A stretch of 64,000 nucleotides of DNA from NCBI RefSeq assembly GCF_000195315.1, contig NC_015389.1, positions 2,046,001-2,110,000 of the forward strand. Reading direction: 5' to 3'. The notes below the pieces were generated by a model. The model had not been told where the DNA came from. It saw only the letters and a list, made by a program, of their open reading frames with translations, and did not search any database. The translations under genes were made by a program, and so were the position numbers. This DNA comes from Coriobacterium glomerans PW2 (GTDB lineage: Bacteria; Actinomycetota; Coriobacteriia; Coriobacteriales; Coriobacteriaceae). Of the stretch, positions 1-8,657 are shown piece after piece. Position 1 is the first letter of the stretch; each line of letters starts with the position of its first letter.

Positions 1-221
1 TGGCGAGCCTGAACCCGATCATGGTCGACGGAACCGGCATGTGCGGCTGCTGCCGCGTGGAGGTCGGTGGCGAGACCAAGTTCGCCTGCGTCGACGGCCC
101 GGACTTCGACGCGAGCCTCGTCGACTGGGATGATCTCGCGCATCGGCAGGCGACCTATCTGGCTGAAGAGGCCGATTCCATCAAGCATCATGAGGAGGAC
201 TGCGCATGCCACAGGAAGTAA
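1..221 (+). CDS. FAD/NAD-binding flavoprotein subunit (NfnA/SudB-like), 3' end only
   Basis: This is the C-terminal end of a gene that starts before the window; the open frame runs from base 3. The visible part holds the stretch MVDGTGMCGCCRVEV followed by FACVDGPDFD. That cysteine-rich end is typical of the PyrK-like FAD/NAD(P) and [2Fe-2S] proteins called sulfide/dihydroorotate dehydrogenase-like, or NfnA in ferredoxin:NADP oxidoreductase. The tail ends in CACHRK. The stop overlaps the start of the next gene by 16 bases, so the two are translationally coupled and probably form a two-subunit enzyme. Whether the pair is a true NfnAB bifurcating complex or a GltA-like system cannot be decided from the fragment. 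Confidence 0.8.
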   Translation, partial: ASLNPIMVDGTGMCGCCRVEVGGETKFACVDGPDFDASLVDWDDLAHRQATYLAEEADSIKHHEEDCACHRK

Positions 222-1612
222 AGTACCGGCCGAACATCGGGGCGCCCCGCGTTGAGCCCAACGAGGAGCCGGCCGATGCGCGCGCAAAGGATTTTCGGCC
301 CGTCGACAACGGCTTCACGAAGGCTCAGGCGGTAGCCGAGGCGAACCGATGCCTGGACTGCAAAAAACCATTCTGCATAGACGGCTGCCCCGTCGGGGTC
401 GACATCCCCCGGTTCCTTGAAGCCATTCGCGCCGAGGACTGGGAGCGCGGTCTGGAGATCATCAAATCAGACAACCTGCTGCCCTCCGTCTGCGGACGCG
501 TCTGTCCGCAGGAGACTCAGTGCGAGGGCAAGTGCATCTTGGGCCGCAAGGGAGAACCCGTTGCGATCGGGCAGCTGGAACGCGTGCTCGGCGACATGGC
601 CGATGAAGTCGGCAAAGCCCCCGAGTGCGAACCGGCTAACGGCAAGAAGGTCGCCGTCGTCGGCTCCGGGCCCTCCGGCATCGCTTGCGCCGGCGAGCTC
701 GCACGCATGGGCTTCGAGGTCACCGTTTTCGAGGCGTTCTTCACCGGCGGTGGTGTGCTGACCTACGGCATCCCCGAGTTTCGTCTGCCGAAAGCCATCG
801 TCAAGCGCGAGATCGAGGGTCTGGCGCAGCTCGGCGTGAAGTTCGAGTACGATTCGGTCGCCGGGCGGCTGTTCGACGCGGAGGAGCTTTTCAACGACGA
901 GGGATTCGATGCGCTGTATCTGGCTGTCGGTGCCGGTCTTCCGCGCTTTCTGCACATTCCAGGCGAGAACCTGCCGGGAGTGTATTGCGCCAACGAATAC
1001 CTGACGCGCAACAATCTGATGCACGCCTATGATTTCCCCTCCTATGACACGCCGATCAAGCACGGCAGGCGCGTCGTGGTGTTCGGTGGCGGCAACGTCG
1101 CCATGGACGCCGCGCGCACGGCTCTGCGTCTCGGTGCCGATGAGGTCACGCTCGCGTACCGCCGGACCGAGAAGGAGATGCCCGCGCGTATCGCCGAGAT
1201 CCACCATGCCAAGGAGGAAGGTGTGATCTTCCGCGAGCTCGTCTCCCCCAAGGAGTTCATCGCCGATGAGTTGGGCAACCTCTCTCGGATGCTCCTCGAT
1301 CGGATGGAACTCGGTGAGCCGGATGCATCCGGACGCCGTCGGCCTATCGTCATCCCCGACTCCGAATTCGAGATCGAGTGCGACGTCGCGATCACAGCCA
1401 TCGGCACGCGCGCGAACCCGTTCGCGAAGCTCTGCGCCGACATCGAGCTCGACCGCTGGGGCCTCATCGAGGCCGACGAGGACGGCCGGACATCGAACCC
1501 CAAGATCTGGGCCGGCGGCGACATCGTGACCGGTGCGGCAACCGTCATCTTGGCGATGGGTGCGGGCAAAAAGGCCGCCGCGTCGATCAAGGAGACGCTC
1601 ATCGGCGATTAG
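206..1612 (+). CDS. gltA: NADPH-dependent glutamate synthase small-subunit-like / NfnB flavoprotein
   Basis: 468 residues. The N-terminal third carries two [4Fe-4S] cysteine clusters, CLDCKKPFCIDGCP and CGRVCPQETQCEGKC. These are followed by an FAD-binding motif (VAVVGSGPSGIACAGELA) and a second dinucleotide fold (VVVFGGGNVAMDAART) for NAD(P)H. This is the architecture of the glutamate synthase small subunit and of NfnB. The gene overlaps the upstream NfnA-like gene by 16 bases. A GGAGG sits just before the ATG inside the upstream gene. No glutamate synthase large subunit is in view, so a role as NADH-dependent reduced ferredoxin:NADP oxidoreductase is at least as likely as glutamate synthesis. 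The end of the transcript is marked by hairpins at 1621-1722. Confidence 0.88.
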   Translation: MPQEVKYRPNIGAPRVEPNEEPADARAKDFRPVDNGFTKAQAVAEANRCLDCKKPFCIDGCPVGVDIPRFLEAIRAEDWERGLEIIKSDNLLPSVCGRVCPQETQCEGKCILGRKGEPVAIGQLERVLGDMADEVGKAPECEPANGKKVAVVGSGPSGIACAGELARMGFEVTVFEAFFTGGGVLTYGIPEFRLPKAIVKREIEGLAQLGVKFEYDSVAGRLFDAEELFNDEGFDALYLAVGAGLPRFLHIPGENLPGVYCANEYLTRNNLMHAYDFPSYDTPIKHGRRVVVFGGGNVAMDAARTALRLGADEVTLAYRRTEKEMPARIAEIHHAKEEGVIFRELVSPKEFIADELGNLSRMLLDRMELGEPDASGRRRPIVIPDSEFEIECDVAITAIGTRANPFAKLCADIELDRWGLIEADEDGRTSNPKIWAGGDIVTGAATVILAMGAGKKAAASIKETLIGD

Positions 1613-1620
1613 ATTCGGGT

Positions 1621-1722
1621 GCTCCATCGAGAGCCGCCAGGTTCTCGATGGAGCGCTTGCCTGCTCGGCTGATATACCTATGGCGATGCCCGCCTGCCCA
1701 GATCCTCTGGCAGGCGGGCATC
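1621..1722. terminator. Two tandem hairpins between convergent genes
   Basis: Two perfect inverted repeats lie between the flavoprotein gene and the convergent cytidylate-kinase-like gene. The first has 12-base arms at 1621-1632 and 1643-1654. The second has 14-base arms at 1685-1698 and 1709-1722 (GATGCCCGCCTGCC and its complement). Neither is followed by a strong U-tract. They probably act as a two-way transcription end. Confidence 0.6.
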
Positions 1723-1801
1723 TCTGTGATCGCATGTCGCTCATCGCCCAAGAAGAGAGGCGGCGGCGATTCCATTCCGCGTCGACCTCCCTGTACGCGC
1801 G

Positions 1802-2536
1802 CTACTTCTCGAGCTTCTCGCAAGCGGTCCTGACGGAGTCGTTCTCAACTGCGATCGCGGACTCCTCCTCATAGATTCCCAGACTCGCGGCCTTCGCGCG
1901 ATAGGCAGCCGCGATCACGTCTACGCAGCCCTGGCGTCCCAGCTTGGCGCGATTCACAATCAGGTCCTTGTCGGTGCGCATCTTCCATCTGCCGGCGGAA
2001 TAACGCCTGTAGAAATGCTCGCGAGCGCGCTGCATCTGCTTCACGAGCGTGGCGGCCTTTCGGCGTGTGAGACCCCGGTTCCGACGCACGATCTCGATGC
2101 GATCTGCCAGCGGCGCCGTCACGAGGACCGCGATCTGATTCGGATTGCACCGCAGCAGATAGTCTGAGAGACGACCCTCGATGATGCAGCTCTCCGTTGA
2201 GCCGAGATCGACGATGACCTCTGACATCTTCTCGAACAGCTTGTCCGCCAGAGTTCGCGCATCAACCCGATCGGGCATGAATGCCATGAACTCCGCAGTC
2301 AGACGCTCGTCGTAGTCGGCCATCTTCTCGATGGACTCGCCGGCGCGCAAGGCGGAGCGCACGAGTATCTCGTTGTCGTAGAGCGGGATCTCGAGCTCGT
2401 TCGAGAGCATCTTGCCGATCTCATGGGCCTCCGCGCCAAAATCACGGGTGATGGTTATCACAACGGGCTGCCCGGCTCGGATCACAGCGGAAGGGCCTCC
2501 CGGAGCGAGCGCTTCGATCTTCGATTTGATGCTCAT
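1802..2536 (-). CDS. Cytidylate kinase-like family protein
   Basis: 244 residues from the ATG at 2536, chosen because AAAGGAGG lies six bases upstream; a longer frame to 2584 lacks such a site. The segment VVITITRDFGAEAHEIGKML with PLYDNEILVRSAL matches the cytidylate kinase-like family (Cytidylate_kin2), a P-loop-kinase relative. A classical GxxGxGK Walker A loop is not seen; the first loop is TRDFGAEA. SCIIEGRLSDYLL and a basic stretch with paired arginines (RRNRGLTRRKAA) follow, as in NMP kinase lids. It lies 10 bases after the second amino-acid permease gene, so it is the last gene of the transporter operon. Substrate unknown. It should not be assumed to be the housekeeping Cmk. Confidence 0.7.
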   Translation of the reverse strand: MSIKSKIEALAPGGPSAVIRAGQPVVITITRDFGAEAHEIGKMLSNELEIPLYDNEILVRSALRAGESIEKMADYDERLTAEFMAFMPDRVDARTLADKLFEKMSEVIVDLGSTESCIIEGRLSDYLLRCNPNQIAVLVTAPLADRIEIVRRNRGLTRRKAATLVKQMQRAREHFYRRYSAGRWKMRTDKDLIVNRAKLGRQGCVDVIAAAYRAKAASLGIYEEESAIAVENDSVRTACEKLEK

Positions 2537-2546
2537 GATGCCTCCT

Positions 2547-3194
2547 TTAGGCCGCGACCAGTCGGCGCTGGTACGCGCGAACAAACAGCGAGATACCGAA
2601 GTTCAAGATGAAATAGAGTGCGAACACGAACCCGTACAGCAGAAGCACCTGGGAGAGATTGGTCGCCTGCGCCATGATGACTCTGGTGGTGTACATGAAT
2701 TCCGCCACATTGATACCGGCAAGATACGACGAATCCTTGATGACCGTCGTGCACTGGCTGAACAGCGCGGGAATGATCGTGCGAAACGTCTGCGGGAGAA
2801 TGATCAGCCTGAGCATGGCCGCGAAGCCGAAGCCCTGGGAGCGCGCGGCCTCGAACTGGTTGTCCGGGATGGAGTTCAGCCCGCCTCGCACGATCTCCGC
2901 CATGACCGCCGAGGTGAAGATCGTGAAGGCGAGAACCGAGATGAAGATGTCCGTGCCCTTGACGGTGAAGTATATGAACAGGATCCAAAGCAGGTTCGGC
3001 GTGCATCGGAACAGCTCGATGTAGATGCTCACGATCCAGCGGAACACGCACAGCCTCCCGGTGCAGAACTGCTTCACAAGCGCGAGAAGCGTACCCAAGA
3101 TCAGCGAGCAGAGAATCGCCAGTGCGGATATCTCTACCGTTCTCACAAACCCGCCCATGATGAAGGCGATGTTCTCAGGTGCGAAAACCGTCAT
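2547..3194 (-). CDS. Amino-acid ABC transporter permease (second subunit)
   Basis: 215 residues from the ATG at 3194 (AGGAGG nine bases upstream); an in-frame ATG at 3215 would overlap the preceding gene. The protein is hydrophobic with several membrane segments. It carries the permease EAA loop near the middle (QFEAARSQGFGFAAMLRLIILPQ), which docks on the ATPase, as in HisMQ/GlnP-type polar amino-acid permeases. It works with the permease at 3199-3948, the ATPase at 4984-5715 and the lipoprotein at 4055-4903. The start lies only a few bases after the first permease stop, so the two are co-translated. Confidence 0.9.
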   Translation of the reverse strand: MTVFAPENIAFIMGGFVRTVEISALAILCSLILGTLLALVKQFCTGRLCVFRWIVSIYIELFRCTPNLLWILFIYFTVKGTDIFISVLAFTIFTSAVMAEIVRGGLNSIPDNQFEAARSQGFGFAAMLRLIILPQTFRTIIPALFSQCTTVIKDSSYLAGINVAEFMYTTRVIMAQATNLSQVLLLYGFVFALYFILNFGISLFVRAYQRRLVAA

Positions 3195-3198
3195 GGCC

Positions 3199-3948
3199 CT
3201 ACGCCTCCTTCGCATCGAGATCGGTCGTGATGCCCGGTATCACCTTGGCGCGAGGTCTGCGCTTTGATCGACTCTCAAGCACTTGAACGAGTATGGCCAG
3301 CGGAAAGCAGATGAGGAAGTACAGGGCGCACGCCATAATGTAACCCTGCAGAAATCCAGAACTCGAAACGAAGTTATCTGCCTGGTACATGAGATCTCCG
3401 CCTGCTATGAGCGCCAGCACCGATGTGTTCTTGATGAGATTGAGAGCCTGGTTGCACAACGGTGGCAGGATCATCTTGAACGTCTGCGGCAACACGATAT
3501 AGCGATATGCCTGCGCGCGAGAGAACCCCTGGCTGCGAGCCGATTCGAGTTGACCACGGGGCACGCTCTCGATGCCGGTCCGAATGACCTCGGCCACATA
3601 GGCGGCATGATAGAGGCCGACGCCAAGGGAGCCGATGGCGAACGGGGCTATGCGCACCGGGGTCGCAGCGCCGAGAATCGCCTGGAGGATCTGCGGGCCC
3701 GCCATGTACATGAAGAAGATCTGCACGGGCAGTGGGGTATTCTGATAGAACTCGACATAGATGCGGCTGATCGCACGCAACGCCCGCGAGCGGGTCGTCG
3801 AGAACACGCCGAGCAGCGTCCCCAGAATCATCGAGAGCGCAAGGCCCGCCACCGAGACCGCAAGCGTGAAGAAGAAGCCCTCCCAGAATATATCCATCTG
3901 AGTGAAGAGCAAATGCCAGCGATTGGCACTCAGAATTCCTTCAAGCAT
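3199..3948 (-). CDS. Amino-acid ABC transporter permease (first subunit)
   Basis: 249 residues from the ATG at 3948, which follows GAAAGGAG. It has an N-terminal hydrophobic segment (GFFFTLAVSVAGLALSMILG), the HisM/GlnP signature FYQNTPLPVQIFFMY and the EAA loop SARSQGFSRAQAYRYIVLPQ. The C-terminal tail is basic (RSKRRPRAK). It forms a heterodimer with the permease encoded just downstream. The 106-base gap after the substrate-binding gene contains no convincing terminator, so the block reads as one operon. Confidence 0.9.
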   Translation of the reverse strand: MLEGILSANRWHLLFTQMDIFWEGFFFTLAVSVAGLALSMILGTLLGVFSTTRSRALRAISRIYVEFYQNTPLPVQIFFMYMAGPQILQAILGAATPVRIAPFAIGSLGVGLYHAAYVAEVIRTGIESVPRGQLESARSQGFSRAQAYRYIVLPQTFKMILPPLCNQALNLIKNTSVLALIAGGDLMYQADNFVSSSGFLQGYIMACALYFLICFPLAILVQVLESRSKRRPRAKVIPGITTDLDAKEA

Positions 3949-4054
3949 CGTACTCCTTTCTGCAGGTCGCGCGAGATCGCGTCGCCGGTTTCGCATGCTT
4001 CGCGCAGCAGAGACGCAGCGATGCGGTTCCGCTGGCGCAGCGAGTGGAACCCGT

Positions 4055-4903
4055 CTAGATCAGCTTCCACGTCTCGGCTTCTTTGTCGAGCCAACCATCA
4101 GACTTGAGGTCCTTGACGGTCTTGGCTACGACCGGCGAGAGGTCGGATCCCTTTTTGCTCGCTATCCCGTACTCCTGCGGTCCGAACTTGATATCCTCGC
4201 GCAGCAGCTCGACCGAATCGTCCATATAGTTCTTGAGCGTCGAGCGATCCATTGCGAACACGTCGACGTTGCCGGCATCGAGCGCGCTTTTGAGTGATGG
4301 GTAGTCGGGAAACTCCTGATATGTGGGCTTGGCGTCCGCCTTCTGATCGGCGAGCATCTTTGTGATGGCAGCTTTTGTATCGGAGCCCTGCGACACGCCG
4401 ATGACCTTGCCATCGAGATCGTCCAAGTCTTCCATGCCGCTGCTCTTCTTGACCATCATGCCGACGTAATCGGTGCGATAGGGCTCGGAGAAGTCGTAGG
4501 ACTCCTTGCGCGTATCGGTGATCGTGTACGTGGCGCAGATGATATCCAAGTTGTCGTTATCGATGAGCGGTCCGCGCGTCTTGGGCGTGACATCCTTGAA
4601 CTCAACGAGATCCTTCTGCTTGGCCTCCTCATAGGAGACCTCAAGCACCGATGCCGCGACCTGATAGCACAGATCGATCTCCATGCCCTCGTACTTGCCG
4701 CTGGCGGGGTCGAGATAGCCATAGCCCGGTACGTCCTTCTTGACACCGGCCTTGAGCTTGCCTCGGCTCTTGATCGCTTCGATCTTGGAGGATCCGGATC
4801 CCGAATCCTCCCCGCATCCGACGAGCGAGCCTGCTGCCGCCACACCGATCGCAGCCATTCCGAACATCTCGATAAATTGTCGACGTGAAACACTCATGAG
4901 CAT
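4055..4903 (-). CDS. Amino-acid ABC transporter substrate-binding lipoprotein
   Basis: 282 residues. The N-terminus reads MSVSRRQFIEMFG, then a hydrophobic stretch and the lipobox LVGC. SRRQF resembles a twin-arginine motif, so this may be a Tat-exported lipoprotein. The mature part is an SBP_bac_3 fold: LKAGVKKDVPGYGYLD, YEGMEIDLCYQVA, DIICATYTIT and RKESYDFSEPYRTDYVGMMV are typical of glutamate/glutamine/aspartate binding proteins. GGAGG lies five bases before the ATG at 4903; an ATG two codons later is also possible. It captures polar amino acids outside the membrane and delivers them to the permease pair encoded downstream. The exact substrate is not readable. Confidence 0.92.
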   Translation of the reverse strand: MLMSVSRRQFIEMFGMAAIGVAAAGSLVGCGEDSGSGSSKIEAIKSRGKLKAGVKKDVPGYGYLDPASGKYEGMEIDLCYQVAASVLEVSYEEAKQKDLVEFKDVTPKTRGPLIDNDNLDIICATYTITDTRKESYDFSEPYRTDYVGMMVKKSSGMEDLDDLDGKVIGVSQGSDTKAAITKMLADQKADAKPTYQEFPDYPSLKSALDAGNVDVFAMDRSTLKNYMDDSVELLREDIKFGPQEYGIASKKGSDLSPVVAKTVKDLKSDGWLDKEAETWKLI

Positions 4904-4983
4904 TGCTCCCTCCAGTCAGCTCGGAGAAGTCCGAGAACGGACATGATCCGAGGTATGCGGCGCACATGCGCCGAAAGACCATA

Positions 4984-5715
4984 TCAGTGCAGTATCTTGG
5001 CCAGAAACTCCCTGCACCGGGGGTTCTGGGGATTGGTGAAGAAGTGCTCGGGTGTTCCGGTTTCCAGAATCTGACCGTCATCCATGAAGATGACCTGGTC
5101 AGCGACCTGTCGAGCGAAGTTCATCTCGTGGGTCACGCAGACCATCGTGATGTTCTCATGCGCGAGCTCGATCATGACATCGAGCACCTCCTGAATCATC
5201 TCCGGATCGAGCGCGGAGGTCGGCTCGTCGAACAGGATGATCGGCTGCCTCGTGCACAGGGCGCGAGCAATCGCGACACGCTGTTGCTGACCCCCTGAGA
5301 GGTTCTGGGGGTACTCTCCGGCCTTCTGTGCCAAGCCGACGCGCCTGAGACTCTCCATCGCGATCTCGTTCGCCTCTTTTTTGCTCTTCTTCTGTAGCTT
5401 GATGGGTGCCAGAGTCAGGTTTCCGAGCACAGTCATATTCGGATAGAGATTGAATTGCTGAAACACCATAGAGGAGTATTTCCGAGTCATCTGAAGGTGA
5501 TTCTTTTTGGTGATCAGCTGACCGGCTATCTTCACGGTACCGCTCGTCGGCTCCTCCAAGAAGTTCACGCATCGGATGAGGGTCGACTTGCCTGAACCGG
5601 ATGGCCCGATGACGACGACCTTCTCCCCTTCATCGACGCGCAAATTCACGTCTTTGAGAACATGCAGGTCGCCAAAATACTTGTTGAGCCCTTCAAGCTC
5701 GATCATCACAGGCAT
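4984..5715 (-). CDS. Amino-acid ABC transporter ATP-binding protein (GlnQ/HisP type)
   Basis: 243 residues. Walker A is GPSGSGKSTLIRC, the Q-loop follows at VFQQFNLYPNMTVLGN, the signature is LSGGQQQRVAIARAL, and Walker B is IILFDEPTSALDPE. VCVTHEMNFARQVADQVIFMDDG and the end GTPEHFFTNPQNPRCREFLAKIL are characteristic of polar amino-acid importers. The ATG at 5715 has AGGAG five bases upstream. It is the first gene of a five-gene operon (ATPase, binding protein, two permeases, kinase-like protein). The promoter should lie in the 357-base gap upstream. Confidence 0.93.
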   Translation of the reverse strand: MPVMIELEGLNKYFGDLHVLKDVNLRVDEGEKVVVIGPSGSGKSTLIRCVNFLEEPTSGTVKIAGQLITKKNHLQMTRKYSSMVFQQFNLYPNMTVLGNLTLAPIKLQKKSKKEANEIAMESLRRVGLAQKAGEYPQNLSGGQQQRVAIARALCTRQPIILFDEPTSALDPEMIQEVLDVMIELAHENITMVCVTHEMNFARQVADQVIFMDDGQILETGTPEHFFTNPQNPRCREFLAKILH

Positions 5716-6072
5716 GAGCGCTCCTCTCGCGATCGACTATGAACTCGCCCAAGATATTCTGGTGTGATGCGAACACACGCCCTTGACGCCTCTGCGCTTC
5801 CTCACAAGGGTCTCCGGCAGATCCCATGTCTGCCTCCAGTGCGACCGATCGTGATCGACCGGAGTGCCCTACCGGGCATCTTGAACATTTCTTCGAGGCG
5901 ACCCCGGGCAAGGTCATGATTTGGTCAGTATACCCCGCGGGTCGATGGGTAAGCACTTTACCATGCGGAGGCTATTGCGCGCAAGTCCAGCGAAACGAAG
6001 TGCCGTCTCGGCAACAAGTTGGCAACATGGGCGCAGCACGTCTCGCAAAACGTCCCCATGAGCATCTGGCGA
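5716..6072 (-). promoter_or_regulatory. Leader/promoter region of the amino-acid transporter operon
   Basis: No convincing gene. On the minus strand the best -10 candidate is TATACT (5927-5932); a suitably spaced -35 (5950-5955, TGCTTA) is poor. The roughly 200-base leader contains a small hairpin with arms at 5816-5821 and 5829-5834. No T-box or amino-acid riboswitch consensus was recognised. Confidence 0.35.
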
Positions 6073-6516
6073 TCAGGAAAGTCGCGATGAAATCTGTTTT
6101 GCTGCTTGGGCCTTGTCAAAGTCGCCGCCGGTCCGCTCGGCGAGCGCACCCATCACGCGCCCGGTGTCTCTGCGCGTCCGCGCACCGATCTCATTGATTG
6201 TCTGATCGACGAGAGCGCGCAGTTTCTCGCCCGAAACCTGTTCGGGGAGAAGCGATTCAAGAATCGAGACCTGCTCGGCGAGTCGAGCGGTGCGCTCTTC
6301 ATCGTTGCCGGCTCTCTTGGACATCTCGAGGGTCTCCCCGGTCTGCTTGATGAGCCGCTTGATCATGTTTGAGACATCCTGCTCGGTGATATCGCGTCTC
6401 TCGTTCACCTCGATGTTTCTCAGCTCGCCCATTACCTGTCGAACGATGGACAGGCGCGTCTTGTCCTTCGACTTCATCGCGGCGATCATCTCGTTGTGCA
6501 GCTCGGTGCCTGTCAT
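6073..6516 (-). CDS. GatB/YqeY domain protein
   Basis: 147 residues from the ATG at 6516, which has GGAG six bases upstream; a start four codons earlier (6528) is possible but has no such site. The N-terminal helix HNEMIAAMKSKDKTRLSIVRQVMGELRN and the C-terminal GRVMGALAERTGGDFDKAQA match YqeY, a small helical protein related to the tail domain of GatB amidotransferase. The length equals the family norm of about 147-150. Its cellular role is not settled; a tRNA-binding or amidotransferase-accessory function is inferred from GatB. It lies 31 bases after the foldase gene and is likely co-transcribed with it. Confidence 0.88.
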   Translation of the reverse strand: MTGTELHNEMIAAMKSKDKTRLSIVRQVMGELRNIEVNERRDITEQDVSNMIKRLIKQTGETLEMSKRAGNDEERTARLAEQVSILESLLPEQVSGEKLRALVDQTINEIGARTRRDTGRVMGALAERTGGDFDKAQAAKQISSRLS

Positions 6517-6547
6517 GTGCGACTCCATTCATGCGCTCGCCTCTCGA

Positions 6548-7762
6548 TCAGCTCGCGCTTCCGTTGTCGTTGGTTTTCTTCACGCCGTCCAGTGACACGT
6601 TGTAGGGTACATTGGAGGGCATATCGTTGATCTTGATATCTGCCTTGTCCACAAGATCGTCCTCCCAAGCCGTATACGCCTTGCTGGAGCTGTCCTTCTT
6701 GATGGTGTCGCTGATCTTTTCCTTCATGTTCTTCGGAATCTGATCGATCGAGTTCACGGTGCCGTCCACATGGAAGTAGCCGGTGCATCGGATGATATGG
6801 TATCCGTAGGTCGATTTCACCAAACCGCTCACCTGATCCGCAGCGAGATTGTTGAGAGCGTCTTGGTACTCCTTGACAAAGGTCGTGAGCTTGTCCCAGC
6901 CCACATCGCCCTTGTCCTTCTTGGAGCCATCATCTTCTGAGTACTTCTCTGCGGCGTCCTCGAATGTGAGCTCACCGGAGTTGATCTTGTCAAGCACCCC
7001 TTGCGCCTTTTCCTTTACCTTTGCATCCGACTGCTCATCGGCACCGGATTCGATCTTGAACAGGATGTTCGAGGAGCGGCGCGCATCGTTGTACTTTGAG
7101 ATATCCTTGTTCACGTAATCGATGATATCCTGATCGCTCGGATCCTTCTCTGGTGCGACCTCCTCCTTGAGCTTCTTCTGCATGAGGCTGTTTCTGATCG
7201 AGCTCTTATAAGACGCCTCGGTCATGCCCATCTTCTTGATCTGATCGATGAAGGCCTGCTCGGAGTCGTATTTTTTTACCTGATCCTTCCAGTCATCATT
7301 CAACTCATCATCCGAAACGGTAATGTCATGCTTCTTCTCGGCATCCTCGATCAGATACTGCTTCGCGAGACTCTTGATCTTTGTCTTGCGCAGCTCCTCG
7401 GGGGTCTGATTGCTGTCTACGAGGTACTTTGCCCATTTTTCGTCGGTATCGTATTTGCCGCCCTCTTTCGTCTGCATGATCTGCTCTGTGATCGAATCCT
7501 CTTTGATGTTGACCCCGTTCACCGTTGCGGCGACGCCACCGGTCAGCTCATAGGACTTCTTCGTCTTGGCCTGATTCATGATGCCGGCGCATGCCATCGT
7601 GGTGACCGACAGCAGCATGGCGAAGACACCGATGGCGACGAGGACGATCTTGACGATTCTGCCGACCTTCTCGCGATGCCCGTCCCTGACGCCGGGCTTG
7701 ACGAATGCGCGAAAGGTCGCTGACTTCTCATGCCGCTGGCGAGCTTTTCTTTTCGTTACCAT
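6548..7762 (-). CDS. Membrane-anchored parvulin-type peptidyl-prolyl isomerase (PrsA/SurA-like)
   Basis: 404 residues from the ATG at 7762 (GAAGGA seven bases upstream). A basic N-terminus is followed by one hydrophobic segment at about residues 38-60 (IVKIVLVAIGVFAMLLSV). The rest is a very charged outside part. A SurA_N-like helical region (VNGVNIKEDSITEQIM, ELRKTKIKSLAKQYLI) precedes a parvulin domain at about 230-325. That domain contains RRSSNILFKI, FEDAAEKYSEDD, GDVGWDKLTTF and STYGYHIIRCTG. Unlike PrsA, no lipobox is present, so it is anchored by a transmembrane segment. It probably helps fold secreted or wall proteins. Confidence 0.85.
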   Translation of the reverse strand: MVTKRKARQRHEKSATFRAFVKPGVRDGHREKVGRIVKIVLVAIGVFAMLLSVTTMACAGIMNQAKTKKSYELTGGVAATVNGVNIKEDSITEQIMQTKEGGKYDTDEKWAKYLVDSNQTPEELRKTKIKSLAKQYLIEDAEKKHDITVSDDELNDDWKDQVKKYDSEQAFIDQIKKMGMTEASYKSSIRNSLMQKKLKEEVAPEKDPSDQDIIDYVNKDISKYNDARRSSNILFKIESGADEQSDAKVKEKAQGVLDKINSGELTFEDAAEKYSEDDGSKKDKGDVGWDKLTTFVKEYQDALNNLAADQVSGLVKSTYGYHIIRCTGYFHVDGTVNSIDQIPKNMKEKISDTIKKDSSSKAYTAWEDDLVDKADIKINDMPSNVPYNVSLDGVKKTNDNGSAS

Positions 7763-7901
7763 GAACAAGTCCTTCGTCTGCTCGAGTTCGCATTGCGATC
7801 ACCTTGCACTGCGAGCTATTGTCGCACATCGCCTGAGCATGAACTCTGATTTGAAGTAGATACCCAAAACACCAGAAGACCGACTCGCGCGCGAGCCATG
7901 C

Positions 7902-8657
7902 TCATCGAGGATCGATCGCCACCGTGAGATCGCCGCGCACATGAACCCTTCCCTCGGCGAGAAGCTGCACCGTATCCGGATAGAGACGGTGCTCGACCTC
8001 GTGGATCGCGGCCTCGAACGCCTCGAGATCCATGTCCTGGCGGATCCGCACGGGCTCTTGGGCGATGATGGGACCCTGATCGTAGTCCGCGTTCGCAAAA
8101 TGGACGGTCACACCGCTCACCTTGACACCGCGTGCGTAGGCCTCCGCGATAGCATGAGCCCCCGGAAAGCTCGGCAGCAGCGCCGGATGTATGTTCACGA
8201 TGCGATTGGGCCACAGTGCGAGCAGGGGCTCGTGAACCCGACGCATGTAGCCGGCCATGATGATGTACTCCGCCTCGAGCCTGCGCATCTCGGTTGCGAT
8301 CACCTCATCGGCATCCCACGGATCGGCATCGTAGATCTCCTTGGACAGGGCGAGGGTCTGGATACCCGAGCGTGCCGCACGCTTGAGTCCGCCCGCATCG
8401 CCTCTGCTCGAGACCACGAGCACGATCCGGGCGTTGAGATCCCCTCGATCGATCCGGTCGATGAGCGCCTGCAGGTTCGTGCCCGACCCCGAGATGAGCA
8501 CCCCGATCTTCAGAGGATCGCTCACGGGCGTGCCCGTGGGCCGCGAGAAGGGTGCCGAGCGGCGCTCCAATTCGATCATATCATCCTCGAGAGCGGCGGC
8601 ATCCACGTCGCCTCCGGGCTCGACTCGGGTGAAGATCCCCGCGGGGGCGTCGCTCAT
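7902..8657 (-). CDS. purN: Phosphoribosylglycinamide formyltransferase (GART)
   Basis: 251 residues. It transfers a formyl group from 10-formyl-tetrahydrofolate to GAR, the third step of IMP synthesis. The core begins at about residue 49 with KIGVLISGSGTNLQALID. The catalytic segment NIHPALLPSFPGAHAI supplies the Asn and His, and the formyl-folate loop is VTVHFANADYDQGPIIAQ. About 48 residues precede the usual PurN start. A shorter start is possible, but the ATG at 8657 overlaps the purM stop as ATGA, which supports translational coupling and the long form. It follows purM in a purF-purM-purN order. Confidence 0.93.
   Translation of the reverse strand: MSDAPAGIFTRVEPGGDVDAAALEDDMIELERRSAPFSRPTGTPVSDPLKIGVLISGSGTNLQALIDRIDRGDLNARIVLVVSSRGDAGGLKRAARSGIQTLALSKEIYDADPWDADEVIATEMRRLEAEYIIMAGYMRRVHEPLLALWPNRIVNIHPALLPSFPGAHAIAEAYARGVKVSGVTVHFANADYDQGPIIAQEPVRIRQDMDLEAFEAAIHEVEHRLYPDTVQLLAEGRVHVRGDLTVAIDPR

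Noticed and set aside
467-1744. A 425-codon open frame on the minus strand
   Set aside because: Shadow of the NfnB/GltA-type gene, with no recognisable domain.
5716-6072. T-box leader before the amino-acid transporter
   Set aside because: The AGGGUGGNACCGCG T-box sequence is absent on the minus strand, and no specifier-loop arrangement was found.
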